Assembly: GCA_023105745.1 (NCBI GenBank)
Contig: JALGQZ010000003.1
Span: 43,858,185 to 43,922,184, forward strand
Reading direction: 5' to 3'
Source: Austropuccinia psidii
Taxonomy: Eukaryota > Basidiomycota > Pucciniomycetes > Pucciniales > Sphaerophragmiaceae
Length of the DNA: 64,000 nucleotides
Part shown: positions 11,551 through 24,379 of the stretch, one piece after another
Layout: the number at the start of each line of letters is the position of its first letter
Position numbering within the stretch: position 1 is the first letter of the stretch
The notes under the pieces: generated by a model
What the model was told of the DNA's origin: nothing
Seen by the model: the letters and a program-made list of their open reading frames with translations, nothing else
Database searches by the model: none
Translations under genes and position numbers: made by a program

Positions 11551-14269
11551 ATGCTCCCCCCACTGAAGGTGAATTTACTACCCATGAGCTTCTTTGGCAG
11601 CATGTGAATAATGTTTCCAAGGCTCAGGGGTATTCTGTGTCCACCTTGAGGTCCAATATGACCCACAACCAAATTGAAATAGGTTTTAAAACATCTGGGA
11701 CCCCAAATCCCCACAAAAGCTCCTTCAAAACAGTCACTTTGAGAAATCTTGACTGTCCATTCAGACTTTATGCCAGAAAATATGGCAAGAGTACCACTTG
11801 GACTCTTAAAGTCAAAAATCCTGAACACAGACATGATGCCACTAAGAATATTATGGAAAATCCTGCTTTTAAAAAGTTCAATGAGAAAGAAACATCCAAA
11901 ATTGTTCAAATGTCTGAATCACTGCTCATGCCAAGGCAAATTCAGGCCCAATTAAGCAGACAGAGGGAGTATGACAGGTCTGTAATCTTTCAAGACATCT
12001 AAAACCAAGTAAAGAAAATAAAGAAAGACAAAATTCAAGGAAGAAGGCCCATTGTTTATCTTATTGAAACCCCAAAAGAAGAAACATTTGTGTGGCTCTC
12101 GGCAAGGAATGGTGAGGGACCTATTACCTCCTTGTTTTTCACTCACCCCCTTGCCATAAAGCTCCTTCATGGCTTTCCTCATGTGATTCTTATGGATTGT
12201 ACTTATAAAACCAATAAGTAAAAAATTCCCCTTTTTAATATTTTTGAATTAAGCTCAACCAATAAGACCTTTTCTGGGGCTTTTTGTTCGATGAAGAATG
12301 AAACTGAACCCTTATTTACTTGGGCATTAAATCAATATATAGAAAAAGTCCTCAACAACACCAATATTGTTCCCCCTCCAGTAATTCTTATTGAAAGGGA
12401 TTTTGCCTTAAAAAATTCCCTTAAGAAGCCCTTCCCAGACTCAAAAGTCATGTTATGCATTTGGCACATAGATAAAGATGTATCTGCCCATTGCATGAAG
12501 AAAATTGTTCATGGCACTGATTTTGAAAATTTTATGGGCCTTTGGAATCAAGTAATATAATTTTATATTTCAATTTTATTCCTATTCTTGTTTTTAATAA
12601 TGAATTTGGGATTCATTTGTCAGTTTCTGTATTAATCCACTGAAAAGTCTTTCAAAGACAAATGGAAGAAGCTTAAAAAGAAAGTCAAAAATCTTGAAGT
12701 CTTGCAATATTTGGAAAATACCTGGCTTTCTATAAAGGAGTATTATGTGGCAGCCTGGACCAACCACCATTTCCCCCTGGGTGTGGGATCCACCTCAATA
12801 GTTGAAGCTGCCCATGCCATGGTTAACATTTGGCTCCAAAAGTCCACTGGTACTCTCCTGGAGGTAGTGAGGGCTCTTAACAAGGCTTTCAGAAAACAAT
12901 TTTTTGAATGAATCAACAGAATCTCTAAATAAACGATTTTCCATTTCAATAATTTTCCTCCAAACATCTTTGTTCTCATTGGCAAGGTGTCTCATTATGC
13001 CCTTCAGATGGCATTTGACAATTTAAAAACCAAATTTCCCTTCAATGAAAAATGCACCAACAAATACAACAATTATCAAGGGATTCCTTGAAAGCACAAG
13101 ACCCAAAAGGAACTTTACAAGAACCAAAGGCTCCAGATATATAACTTCCATACTAAATGACATTCTAATTTAACCATGAGAATTATTTGATCATAAATTG
13201 TTTTTTCTTATTAAATGATATTATTTATCATATTCTTCTCAGACTGGTTATCAAGGGGATGATCAAAGTGTTGAGAAAGAAAAAAAGAAGGAAGACAGAC
13301 AAAAATTTGAAGATATTGGAGAAGGCCTTTTTCGAAGAACAATGGCAAAAATTATCCTAATTCTTCAAAATTTTCAAGATGTTTTGACTGGAAAAATCCC
13401 ATTTAACCAAATTCCCAAGAGTCAAGAGGATGATAAATATTATTAAGACCCACTAGAATGCAAGAATATCTGTGGAAGACCTCAAGGAGCCAAGAATAAA
13501 AATATAAATAAAAGAGAACCCTTAAGATTTGAAATCATTGAAAGTCAGTCAAAGAGAAGAGGAAGACCCCCATCAAAAGTTACTGGCACAACAAAATAAA
13601 GATGACAGTCAATTGCACCCTCTCCAATTATGGAAGTGGATTAATATGAATATTCTGAGGAATAATTATTGAAATAAATAAGTTCATCAGATTCACTACC
13701 CTCAGAGACTGAATTGAATGAATATGGAAAATCATGAGTCAACCTTAGAAGGTCCAGAGGATTGACAATGGGTAGCAAAACCTCACAAAGAAAGTCCCAC
13801 AAGACTGCCACAAGTTTGAAGATATATGATGCAATTGACTTGAGCTTTGAGAATTTCCAAAGCAATTATCACACAAGTGATGAATGATCCAAGCTCTTTG
13901 TGAGTTTCTGATTCATTTTGATGTATATTTTTTCTGTTTATTTGAATATTTATTCATTTTTTGACCTACTTTTATCAGGTATCTGGTTAAGAAGACTTTC
14001 CCAAGTTTATATTGAAATGAAATTTCAAGCCCATCATTTTCCAGGGTGATGGAAACTTTGGCTACAGAACAGTATCCCACTACATTTACAAGACTCAAGA
14101 TCAATGGGATGATTTCAGAGGTGAATTTCCTGAAGAAATTCAAAAAAATGAATACCTTTATGAAGACATGAACAATTTAATTTCCTAAGTATCCTCTTTT
14201 TTTGGACAGAAATTAGTGGTATGAAGATGTTGTCCAGGCTTTAAAGAACAAGTGGATGTACATGCCTGA
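11551..14269 (+). pseudogene. MULE copy 1 transposase, 5' part (DNA-binding, DDE, AT-hook, start of OTU), broken
   Basis: The reading matches MULE copy 2. The ATG at 11551 is followed within a few codons by a frame disruption (the run ATGCTCCCCCCACTG is shorter than in copy 2). The DNA-binding region follows (SNMTHNQIEIGF, LDCPFRLYARKY), then the DDE core with MDCTYKTNK near 12194, ERDFALKNS near 12395 and CIWHIDKDV near 12456. Stops interrupt it at about 12001 (Tyr in copy 2) and 12219. An intron begins after NQ near 12550. The third acidic residue region, IVEAAHAMV, is near 12800. The basic linker (KRRGRPPSK near 13552) and the OTU start GDGNFGYRT (about 14045-14068) follow; the expected nucleophile Cys is Phe at 14057-14059. 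The reading stops where the solo LTR enters at 14270 and resumes at 16423. Confidence 0.8.
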
Positions 14270-16422
14270 TGTAAGCTTTGTCTATGAAACTCTTGATAAT
14301 AGTAGCAATATCAAGAGTACTATGACTGTCCTCAGTAGAAATATATAATATAATAAAATATTATAACCACAAATTAGAATATAATTATTAAAAATAATTA
14401 TATAAAAAAATAAATTTAATTATTATTATAAAAAAAATAATAATTATAATAAATTATAATTATTCTATTATTGTTATAGTCACTGACAATTATAACAATA
14501 AGAAGTGTAAATCTCTTAATGAGACAATTACATGTGGAAAACATAAATATTTAACCACTTATAAATAATATAAATATTATTTATAAAATAATTAAAACAC
14601 AAACTGTGCATAAATAATTCTTATAGAAAAATTCTATATAAAAAAACTAATACTAGATAAAAAAGATATAGAACTTCAGAGATAGCTTACTTATAATATT
14701 TATTTAATACAACAAGTTAAACAACAACACTTATCATATTAAATAGTAAGTATAAGTTGAAAACACGCCAAAAATCAATATTTTTAAAGATAAAACAACT
14801 TTTTATAATAAAAATTATGATGAAAAGGTTTTTAAGAGGAATTTGTGGGTTTTTAAAAGATATTTAAGATGATAATTTTATATAATAAAATGTATTATTG
14901 GTGATTACAACAATAATCTGAATTCTATGATTTCAATTCTTTAACTTTAATTGATAAAGAATAAAATAACTTAAGAATTACTTTAATAATAAGATTTTAT
15001 ATTTAATAAAACTTTACCTGTTTAAATTTCTAATATGATTGGATTTGATGATGAATGATGGACAAAAACAGTGATGAAAAGACTCTTTTTATGTCTTCAG
15101 AGCAGCTCTCATTATTCGTAAAGAATATAGAGGGCGTTCTCAAGCCAAAACTGAAAAACCATTCTTAAAAATAAAGTTCTTAACTTAAGGTAACTTATTT
15201 TCAATTCCAATTTAAAGTTACCAGTATTATTCTTAACTCCAAGTAACTTTAATCCTCATTTAAACTAATTATTTTAAGTTTTTAATATAAATAAACTTAT
15301 TTGTATTAAAGTGTATCACATGAAAAACTTAAAAATAGAGTTTCAAGCAGAAATTTCCTAAACTCAATTTTTAATTAATTTTTGAAGAAATTATAATTTT
15401 CTTTGAACTTAATTAAAAGAGTAAATTTCCAGGCTAATTACCCAGGAAATTGATTTATAAAAAATACTCAAAATTTAATTTATACACAAATAATATTAAA
15501 TTGTAAGCTGTGTGAAATTTTCAAGCAAATCCATTAAAAATTGGATGATTAATGAATTTTTGAAGTTATTGCTATTTTTCCACGTAAAATAGCAATACAC
15601 ACCAAAACTTGACTTTTGATAAGGTTTTAATGCTTGTAACCTTAAAGGTTTAAGCTTATTTAAGTTTTGACAGTTCTTAAAACCTTAAATTCAAGCCTGC
15701 ATATTGGGATTTACCCTTTGGAAGCTTAAAATTCCTGTCTAAATTGGGACAAAACCAGTTTAAACTTTAATGTTGGATCAAAGTCTAATAATGAAGCACA
15801 AGTAAGGTTGAAAATCCTCCAATACAGGTGGACAACCTTAATTGAATCCTTGCAGATCCAAAAAGCTGGGTACCCCAGCTCTATTTGGTCTTTTTTCCTT
15901 TGTCCCACCTTTCTGCATGGATTTTGCCCTTTTATTTATTTAAAGCCATACTATGGCCTTAAACCCTTTTAAATTGAGCTCACGCAGGATTTACATTCTG
16001 TATGGTAAATCCTTAGCCAATTAAGTAAATATACACCACACCTCAATTTTAACTAAAATTTTGGTAAGTTTGCATAAACCTTATACAGCTTTAAATTTAA
16101 GCTTATTTATGCTTAAATTTAAGAATTTTAAAAAATGTTAAACAAGTTACATTAGTAATGTGAGATACTTAAATCTTCCAATAACATAAGAAATAAGTGT
16201 TTTTGGGTATAACACCTTATGGGTGTACCCTAGGTTATTTTTGGTGTAGAATCCAAAAATGACATAATATTTATAACTTTGTTTATCCAAAAAAAAGTTA
16301 TACTTATTGTTTGTTATTTTTTATTTTAAATTCAATTAAAAAGTCTGTTGAAGACAAATTTAACTGTGTATAAAGTCATTTGTGGCCTTATGGGTGTGTT
16401 ATACATACCTCACAGGCTCACA
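14270..16422 (-). mobile_element. Solo LTR of a Ty3/Gypsy element inserted in MULE copy 1
   Basis: The plus-strand copy starts TGTAAGCTTTGTCTATGAAA and ends CCTCACAGGCTCACA. It is flanked on both sides by CCTGA (14265-14269 and 16423-16427), a perfect 5-bp target duplication. Read on the minus strand it begins TGTGAGCC and ends CTTACA, giving canonical TG...CA ends. It is similar throughout to the LTRs of the element at 18352-29144; for example both hold a block like GGTAAATnCTTAGCCAATTA near their 3' third. No internal retroelement sequence remains, so it is the product of LTR-LTR recombination. It carries no gene. Confidence 0.92.
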
Positions 16423-16655
16423 CCTGACATGGGGGATCCAATTGCAAATAAGAATCAAATAACTGTTTTATTTTATTCCACAGTCCAATCTTTCTCTTTT
16501 TTCCCTTATTTCCATCATCAAAATGATAATCCACCCATTTTCATCTGCTTCTTGGATAGATTTTCTCATTTTTTTCCATTGGATATCATCACTTATAAAG
16601 CTTATCCAGTCCCCCCCATTACTGTGAATTGGGAATTTCACACCCAAACATAATC
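16423..16655 (+). pseudogene. MULE copy 1 transposase, 3' part (end of the OTU-like domain)
   Basis: This coding sequence continues the frame broken at 14269: PDMGDPIANKNQIT, then FFPYFHHQNDNPPIFICF and SHFFPLDIITYKAYPVPP. It ends at the stop near 16651. The SHFF motif lies where an OTU domain has its C-terminal catalytic His. This copy keeps the frame across the poly-T run that is shifted in copy 2, so it gives the better reading of the C-terminus. It is not expressed as part of the whole gene, because of the solo LTR. Confidence 0.75.
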
Positions 16656-17210
16656 CCTGACGTGGGAAGATAAGTTTAATAAAAACAGGATATTATATTT
16701 GTCCAATCTTCCTCCCCCCTCAGAAAAAACTAATTATTTTGGAGGTTGATTCAGATTGATTGATTTTTGTATATAAAATTTATGCCAATTATCCCCTCCT
16801 CAGTCCTATTAATTTCTGAAATCCCACCTCAGTCTCATTTTTTATCTAACATTTGGCACTTCTGTACATAAAAATAGTAATATTACAAACATGAAAAAAA
16901 ACCTTTTTGCACCTTCACTTGTCCCACAAAAAAAATTACCCAAAATTATGGGCTTCTAGTTTTTAATTCTCAAGATTGAACCCTTCATTTTTTTTTCAAA
17001 AAAATGAAGGAAATTCATAAGTGGGAAGATTGTAAATTCATTTTTCAAAGAAATATACCATTTTGTCAAATTGGCTGAATTTGAGAAATTTGAAAAAAAA
17101 CAAAAATTGAAAAATTTGGGGATATTGAAGTCCCATGTTGGAGAAAATATGGCAAAAAACAATGAAAAAAATCTTGAAATTGAGTGCGAGGAATTTTTTT
17201 TATAAAAATG

Positions 17211-17299
17211 GGTCACTTACATGTTTTGGCCATAAATTGGTAAAAACACATAAGGGATTACATGTTTTTACTAGAAGCTTATGTGTGTTTACAAACACC
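17211..17299 (-). repeat. MULE copy 1, 3' terminal inverted repeat region
   Basis: The stretch CACTTACATGTTTTGG, then ATAAATTGGTAAAAACACAT (near 17232), TTACATGTTTTTACTAGAAG and CTTATGTGTGTTTACAAACACC is the inverted counterpart of the 5' end. It has several direct and inverted copies of the word GTAAAAACACATAAG. It is followed directly by the 9-bp target duplication. Confidence 0.75.
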
Positions 17300-18351
17300 A
17301 TCAAAATATTAAATCATAATATTTATTAAATCTTTTTTGTTAATTATTCCAAAGATGAAGGTATATTTTGGATAATAAAGCAATAATAGATAGCTTAAAC
17401 CAAGAATTTCACTACTTCAGTGAAAAAATAGCTTCTTTATTGAAGTTTTTCCTCAAAAAAAACTTTCAAATACACTAGGGAATTAATACCAATTAAAGTA
17501 GGGAATTCAGGATGGAAGGTTAGCTAAAAAATATACATACTTATTTTCCATATAGGATTTCAAATAAGTAAATATTACAGATTATTAACTGAACTAAGAA
17601 TATTAATCAGGAAGATTTAAAAACTTTCAAATTTCATTTCTAAATCACTTATTGAATGGGATTAACCAAACTCATCTTCCTGATATCCAGAAATAGTGTT
17701 TTATATTTGAATCAATCATATTTAATATTATAGCTTCTGTCTTTATTCGAGGAATTTCTAAAATAAACTCACATTTATATGATAAATTTTCTTCAAATTA
17801 AAGAAATAAATTTCAATTATTTTGAAAAAAATTGCAATAGAATTCAAGAATAAAAAGCTGAAATAATATTTTCATTCAAGAAATATTATTGAGAAACCAT
17901 ATTTTATATCTGAATAAGTCAAAACTTATTGTGTATTTTAAGCCTTATGTAAAGGACTCAAAATACTAGAGTATATTGAGAAACATTCAGAAAATAGAAA
18001 TTTGTAAAAGATCTAGCTCTACAGCTCAAGATATAAATTTTAAGTAAAGAACTTAATAATATGAAGCATATTTGATAAGTCAAATAATTGGGAGATATGT
18101 ATAATGCTAAAAATGCAAAACATACTTTTTTGTATTAAATTTATTTCTTTAAAATTTGGATTGAGTCCAATAATGATTCTTCTTTGACTTTTGGTATTAT
18201 CAAGAAATAAATTAAAGGCTTTTTTAGAAAGGATTTTTGAGTTCAAAATATCAATTTTTGTCTTCAATTATTCATCCAAAGCTCCTGAAATTATTTTTTG
18301 AGTTTTGTAATTTCAACTTGAATATTGAATTTTGTAATTGGATAGAATAAT
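17300..18351. other. AT-rich spacer between MULE copy 1 and the Ty3 element
   Basis: About 1 kb of AT-rich DNA with no recognisable protein, terminal repeat or RNA. The first nine bases are the MULE target duplication. The last five (ATAAT, 18347-18351) are the left target duplication of the Ty3 element. Confidence 0.7.
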
Positions 18352-20545
18352 TAGAATGTTTTTCTATGAAACTCTTAATAATAATAATCATGATTTTTAG
18401 GAGTAACATGACTTTCTTCAAATGAAAATATAATATAATTATATATTACAACCAAAAATATGATTATAATTATTATTAATATTTATATATTTAATATTGG
18501 TAAAATATATATATATAAATGAATAATATTATTAAAAATTTCAATAGTGCAAAAGCTATGATGATTATATAAAAATATAATCATGATATTATTATCATGA
18601 ATCACTGATAATTATGATAATAAGAATACTCTTAATGAGACAATTATATGTGGAAAATATTGATATTAACCACTTATAAATGATAAAAATATCATTTATA
18701 AAAGAAATATCAGACAAACTGTGCAGAGATAAGTACTATAGAAAAATTCTATATAAAAAAACTAATAATAGATAAAAAAATATAATATATTCAGAGGAAA
18801 ACTCATAATATTTATTTAATAAAATAAGTCAAAAAAATAATAGTATTAAATAATTCTTATAAGTTAAAAGCACACCAAAGAAATGAATATCTTTATGGAA
18901 TAATATAAATTTATATGATGAAACAAGATTTTAAGTATTTTTAGAGTAATTTATGGATTTAAAAGATATTCAAAACAGCAATATTATAAAATGAGATGAA
19001 TTATTAATTATTAAAAATATAGTCTGAATTCTATTATTTAAATTATTTATTTTGAAACTTACACAGAATAAAATATTCAATATTTCCTTGAAAAATACAG
19101 GATTTTATATTCAATAAAATTATCCTTAGTTAAATGTCTAATTTATTGATTCAATGATGATGATGGACCAAAAAAGTGATGAAAAGTCTTCTCTTATTCC
19201 TTCAGAGTAGCTCACATGATCATTAATTGATAAAGAGGGAATGAAAATATAAAAAATGAAAAACCACAATCAAAGATAAGGTTCTTAATGTAGGGTAGCT
19301 TATTTTTCATCTTAATTTGAAGTTACCAGTGTCACTCTCAAATCTAACTAGTTTTAATCCTCAATAAAGCTTATTACTATTTAAGTTCTAGTATAAAATT
19401 AATATATTTATATTTAATTTAATCATATGAAAAACCTGAAAATAAAATTTCAAGCAAAAATACTTTAGATAAGATTTTCAATCAATTCTTAAAGAACTCT
19501 TGATTTTCTTGAGGAATAATCAAAAGAGGTATTTTCAAGTCTGAATACCAAAGAATAATAATTCCAAAAGATACTTAAAATTTGATTCATAAACAAATAA
19601 CATGAAATTGTAAGATGTGTGAAAGGTTCAAGTAAATCCATTGAGAATTGGATATTCTCTGAATTTTTGTACTTATTGCAAATTTTACATGTAAAAATAG
19701 CAATACACACCAAAAATTAACTTTTCATAAGGGTTCAATGCTTTTAAAGAAAACTTAAGACTTATTTAAGATTATTTTAACTTAATTAAGCCTTGAAAGT
19801 TCTTAAAACATTGATTACAACCCTTTATATAGGGATTTACCCTTTGGAAGCTTCTAAGTCCTATCCAAAAGGGGGATAAACCAGTTCAAACTCCAATTTC
19901 CAATTAAAGTTTAATATTAAAGCTTAAACAAGCTTAAAAATACTTTGATACAGGAGGAAAACCTTATTTGGGCTCTTGTAGATTCCAAGAGTTGGGTACC
20001 CTCGCACCTTTTGCCTTTTCCCTCTTGTTCCACATTTTTCTGTGGATTTTGCCCTTCTATTTATTTAAAACCATACAATGGCTTGAAACAGATTTAAATT
20101 GGGTACATGCAGGATTTACAGCCTGTATGGTAAATACTTAGCCAATTAAGTAAATATACACAACACCTAAAATCAAACTAAGTTTTTGTAAGCTTGAATA
20201 GGCCTTGTGAAAATTTACAACTAAGCTTAAATTTAACAATTTAAGAATTTGGGTAAAAATTGTTAAATTGTGTACCTGTACTGTGAGCTTCTTGAATATT
20301 CCAATAAAGCTAGAAATAGCCATTTTTGGGTATAAACCCCTATGGGTCTACCTCAGGTTATTTTTGCTGTATAATCCAACAAGGACATAATATTTCAAAA
20401 TTTGCTTATCAAAAATAAAGTTATTCTTATGTTTTGTTATTTTATTCTTTATACTCACTTCAAAAGTCAGTATATAGCTAAGTAATATATATAAAAGGTT
20501 ATTTGTGGGCCTATGGATATTTCATACACACCTCACAGACTCACA
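18352..20545 (-). repeat. 3' LTR of the minus-strand Ty3 element
   Basis: About 2194 bases. The right end (plus strand) is CCTCACAGACTCACA at 20545, matching the solo LTR at 16422. The left end is eroded (TAGAATGTTTTTCTATGAAA where other copies have TGTAAGnnTTGTCTATGAAA), so 18352 was fixed by the ATAAT target duplication and by alignment to the other copies. It is visibly diverged from its partner LTR, which indicates an old insertion. Confidence 0.85.
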
Positions 20546-20554
20546 TTCCCTTCC
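20546..20554 (-). other. Candidate polypurine tract
   Basis: The minus strand reads GGAAGGGAA directly against the 3' LTR. That is the position and composition expected of the plus-strand primer of a Ty3 element. Confidence 0.5.
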
Positions 20555-21437
20555 AATAGAAAAACAATCAAGTAAAACCTCTTTTTGAATAATATAACCC
20601 CAACCAAATTTTGGGGGGTATAATTCACCATACAGCCTCATTACTGACTTTTTACAAGTATTTAAAGAACAAAATTTAGAATTTTACTGATTTATTGGTC
20701 TCCTATCATATTTAAAACTTCTGAGAAACTCCTGGGAATCAGTTATTTTATTTTCTGAAAGCCACTAATCTTCCTTTTGTGGTTTTATGTACTTACAAAA
20801 GTATTTTCTTTCATTTCTCCCAAAATCTTCTTTCTTTTAAGAAATTATGCACCTTTTTCTCTTCAATTTGACCAAGTGGTGGTACCTCTAAGGGTGTTTC
20901 ATTTCTCAAAGGAAATAATTTCTTATCACTTGAAGTATAATGCTTTACTAGACTAAAAGGAAATTTTGAATTTTTATTTTTCAGTCCTCCTGTTACTTTT
21001 ACTTGTACTGAATTTGTACCATGAAGGGGCTTAATAATGAATTTGCCTTAAAAGGAACCTTACAGCTTATTTGGTCCTTAAATTTTATCAAATTTAAATA
21101 TTGAAACTAATATAAAGTCCCATAATTTGAACACTGGGGTCTTATTACTTTTGTCCCAGTTCTGCTCATAATATTAAAAATAATTGATAATAATTATATT
21201 AGCATGCTGCCTTTCTTTAAAAAGCAAAAACTTAAATATTGAAGCAACTTGATGAATATACATTAATGAGTCTCTTGACAAACTCTAAACTGGAAGTTTG
21301 GGGTTCCATAATTTTTCTGGTTGAGTTATGGATGGAATTCTTGTAGTATAATTCAAATTATGGTATGAGTGTCCACCAATTATTGGTAAATAAATACCTC
21401 TAAGCTTCAAGCCATAAGAAAAAAAGATTCTGATAAT

Positions 21438-22000
21438 TTACTTAAGGGTCTGAATCATTTTTTCTGCTAATCCATCTGCCTTTGGATGATAAGCTGTTGA
21501 GAATGATAGTTTAGTTCCCAAAATATTTTGACAATTTGTCCATAAGGCTAAAGTAAATTTTGTGTCTCTAGCAAAAATGATATTTTCAAGGAGACCAGTA
21601 TGAGATATAGCTCTTTTTAAAATGAAAAGAGCTTTATCCATAGCTATGTCTTATTTATGACATGGAAAAAAGATTGGGGTCTTTCTGTACCTGTCTACAA
21701 TAACAAGATATGCATTGTAACTCTTGTCACCACAAGGTGGTAAGGCAGTTACCCAATACATATGAGCCACTTCCCATGAGGTATTTGTTTCTTTAATAAA
21801 AATAATCCAATGAAATTATTTACCATCAGCTTTTTTGGCCGTTTGAAACATGTGAAAACTGTGAAAATACTTAATTACATCTTTTCTCCAAGATGGCCAC
21901 CAAGAAAATATCTTGATTATTTCCATTTTTCTGTCTTCAGACAGATGTTCAGAATAAATTTGTTTAATTGAGCTCTACTAATATTTTTTTAATTGGAAAT
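21438..22000 (-). pseudogene. Ty3 integrase remnant
   Basis: The integrase core is readable at 21438-21641: ISHTGLLENIIF, then TKLSFSTAYHPKADGLAEKM, which contains the conserved Glu of the D,D-35-E triad. The preceding acidic position appears lost: FARDTKF stands where the family has an SDRDPKF-like motif. Upstream, near 21845-21895, the sequence after WWPSW, where HHCC zinc-finger Cys are expected, has Phe and His instead. A stop and a shift separate the pieces. Its role would have been insertion of the cDNA; it is inactive here. Confidence 0.75.
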
Positions 22001-22350
22001 CTAATTAATAACAACATTACACATGGGTTTTTATAACTATTGCATATGATACCATCAAATAAATTAATTATTATGTTATAATATGATGTTTTACATATAT
22101 CATCCAAGTAATTAGCTAAATCTGTATCTTTGAAATATTTGTCAAAGAGAGAAGTAAGAATATTCAGATTATTATCTTTCTTGTAAATTTCTACAAGATA
22201 ATCAAGGAATTCTATTCCTAAGCTTGTGATTTTGATACCTTCAATTGGAATATGGGGTTATTCATTTTCAGAAAAATGAGCAGTATGATTAAGCTTATTG
22301 GGTAATTCCCATCTACTCAAGCCATCCATATTCTTCTTAATATTTCCAGC

Positions 22351-22640
22351 TTAATTAACTATAGTCATATTGCCTTTATACTCCTGTATAGCAACCTGCC
22401 ATACTAACAAGTTTCTGTTAAGGGTTTTCATGTTAAGAAGTGATTTCACAGAATTAAAATTAGTAATAAACTCAAAAAAAATACAATTTAGATAATAATG
22501 AAGTCTTTCCAAATCCCATAAAAAGAGAAGGACCTCCATTTTGCTATCTCCCTATATAGCCTCAGTAGGTTTTTTTTCTTGAGATAAAAGAACTGAACCT
22601 TAACAAGGCATGTCATTGACAATTTGAACTTGATGAAGAG
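22351..22640 (-). pseudogene. Ty3 RNase H remnant
   Basis: The minus-strand peptide contains LERLHYYLNCIFFEFITNFN followed by SVKSLLNMKTLNRN and WQVAIQEYKGNMTIV, the RNase H region that follows reverse transcriptase in this family. The expected TD pair is TN here, so a catalytic Asp has become Asn. The 5' side is interrupted by stops. It would have degraded the RNA template strand. Confidence 0.75.
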
Positions 22641-22699
22641 CTGCACCTAAAACGTAACCACATGCATCAATATTTAGCTTGAAAGAAAGTTTCCAATAT

Positions 22700-23600
22700 G
22701 GAATCAATAATAATGGCACATTGGTTAAGGAATGCTTGATATTTTCAAATTCCTGAATCCTTTCTTGTGTCATCTCACAGAAAGTTTTCTTATGTCAAAT
22801 TATATAGAAGGATTTGGCATAGATTGAAAAATATTTAAGGTGTTGCCTGTAATAGCTAGAAAACCCTCATAAAGACATAAAATCTTTCTTTTTCTAGGGA
22901 ATTTGTTTCAATAAGGCTGAAGCCATGCTATTTTTATCAACACCAAGGCTTAGTCCTGAAACTACATGTCCCAGAACTTTTAGCTCATGAAACACAAAAT
23001 TACATTTATTAGGAGATATTTCAATTTTAAATTGAATAATTTTGTTGAGTACTAATGAAAGTATCTCTAGATGAAATTTCCATTTTTATGAAAAAATGAT
23101 AGTATTATCAATATAAATGATTAAAAATCCCATCAACAATTCATGTGGAAAATGGTATTCATCAGTCTTTGATAATGAGGGGGTGAATTTCTAATATCAA
23201 AAGGAATCCCCAAATATTCATGAATAACACAATGAGCAGTTATTCTAAGTAGTGTTATATAATGAGGTTTCAGAAAATTTTGATAGAGACTTTTAAGTGC
23301 TTCCATATAGGTAATGAATCTTTCTTTTGATAATTGAGTCAAAGTCTCTTGGATTCTAGGAATTGGGTACCTGTCTGGAATGACATAGGTAATCAATTCT
23401 CTAAGATTGCCAATCATCCTTGAGCTATAATTATGAAAATTAATGACAAAAGGGGTTTTAAATTATACTTCCTCATTGTGTCCAGCATTTCTGAAAAATA
23501 CCAGTCTCATTGGATAATAAAAATGATTTTCCAATGCTTCTCTAACTCTAAGGCTAGCTGGGTAAGCTCATTTCCTGAATAGTGGCAGATGAGGCCTTTC
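22700..23600 (-). pseudogene. Ty3 reverse transcriptase remnant
   Basis: The best-preserved part is 23133-23417: IPDRYPIPRIQETLTQLSKE, then HCVIHEYLGIPFDIRNSPPH and QRLMNTIF, the palm and fingers of a Ty3 reverse transcriptase. The catalytic box reads YIDN (23104-23115) where YIDD is expected, so the second Asp of the metal-binding pair is lost. Further downstream pieces, down to about 22700, are in several frames. It is inactive. Confidence 0.85.
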
Positions 23601-23804
23601 CAAATTGAGAATAATGTCCACTTCATGGCTTTGAATTGATTATAGGAATTCATTATCAGAAGCAAGGGCCTCTTTGTGTTGGAATAGAATTTCAAATTAG
23701 TTCTTACTTAATTTCAAATGTTAATTCAGGATTAACTTGTGCTTCAATCAACTTATTAGTCACAAATTTTTTCCTGCTAAAATTTTTGATTTTTGTCATG
23801 AAAG

Positions 23805-24167
23805 TTATTTCTTTTCTCTCCAGAGGAAGGAAAATATTTGTCTTTTATTCTTCCTTATAGTGAAATATCTGCCTTTGTGATTATTAATTTCAACACCATA
23901 GATATTACAAAAACAATTTCCAAGTGAGAAACCTTGTGAGGTACAGTTATTCATGAAAAAAGATTCAACTTTAATTCTTATAATTCCTAAAGGGTAAAGA
24001 AATATAATCTCTGCTTCAAAACCACCTAAAGGGTGAATATTTTGACTATAGCTACTGAGTTTTATACTTTCAATTGGCATTACTTTATATTGCCAATTGG
24101 TATAGATTTTATCAAGATAACGTTTACCAACACAAGTGAAAAAAGCACCTGAGTCAGGATTTATCAT
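23805..24167 (-). pseudogene. Ty3 aspartic protease remnant
   Basis: An open stretch of 120 codons contains DSGAFFTCVGKRYLDKIYTN near its start. DSGA is the aspartic protease active-site motif of Ty3 elements. MNNCTSQGFSLGNCFCNIYG further on matches the region before reverse transcriptase. No stop interrupts this part, but the frame is not continuous with gag or reverse transcriptase. Confidence 0.8.
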
Positions 24168-24379
24168 GACTTATTTGTTCTCAATAGCAATATCAGTGAT
24201 AAAAGAAGATACAGACTTATAACCTTTTCCTCTGGCAGGTTTGGTTTTCTTAATCATGGAAACTTGAGAATAGATGAGATCCATAGCTCTATCACTATAT
24301 TGTGGAAAGTGAGTATGAACCTCTGTTACTTCAAAGGAAAAATTTATGTCTTCTATACTAACTTCTTATGGTAATTCTT

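Larger units (their letters stand above)
10989..17299 (+). mobile_element. Mutator-like element (MULE) copy 1, interrupted by a solo LTR
   Basis: The element begins GGGTATTGGTAAAC and ends with the inverted counterpart GTTTACAAACACC. It is flanked by near-identical 9-mers, ATCCAAATA on the left (10980-10988) and ATCAAAATA on the right (17300-17308): one mismatch, the size expected for a MULE target duplication. Its body aligns by eye almost throughout with MULE copy 2 (45564-49897). The exception is a 2153-base solo LTR at 14270-16422, which sits in the OTU-like coding part. Without that insertion the element would be about 4.15 kb. Coding sequence is on the plus strand and carries frameshifts and stops, so the copy is non-autonomous or dead. 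Confidence 0.85.
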
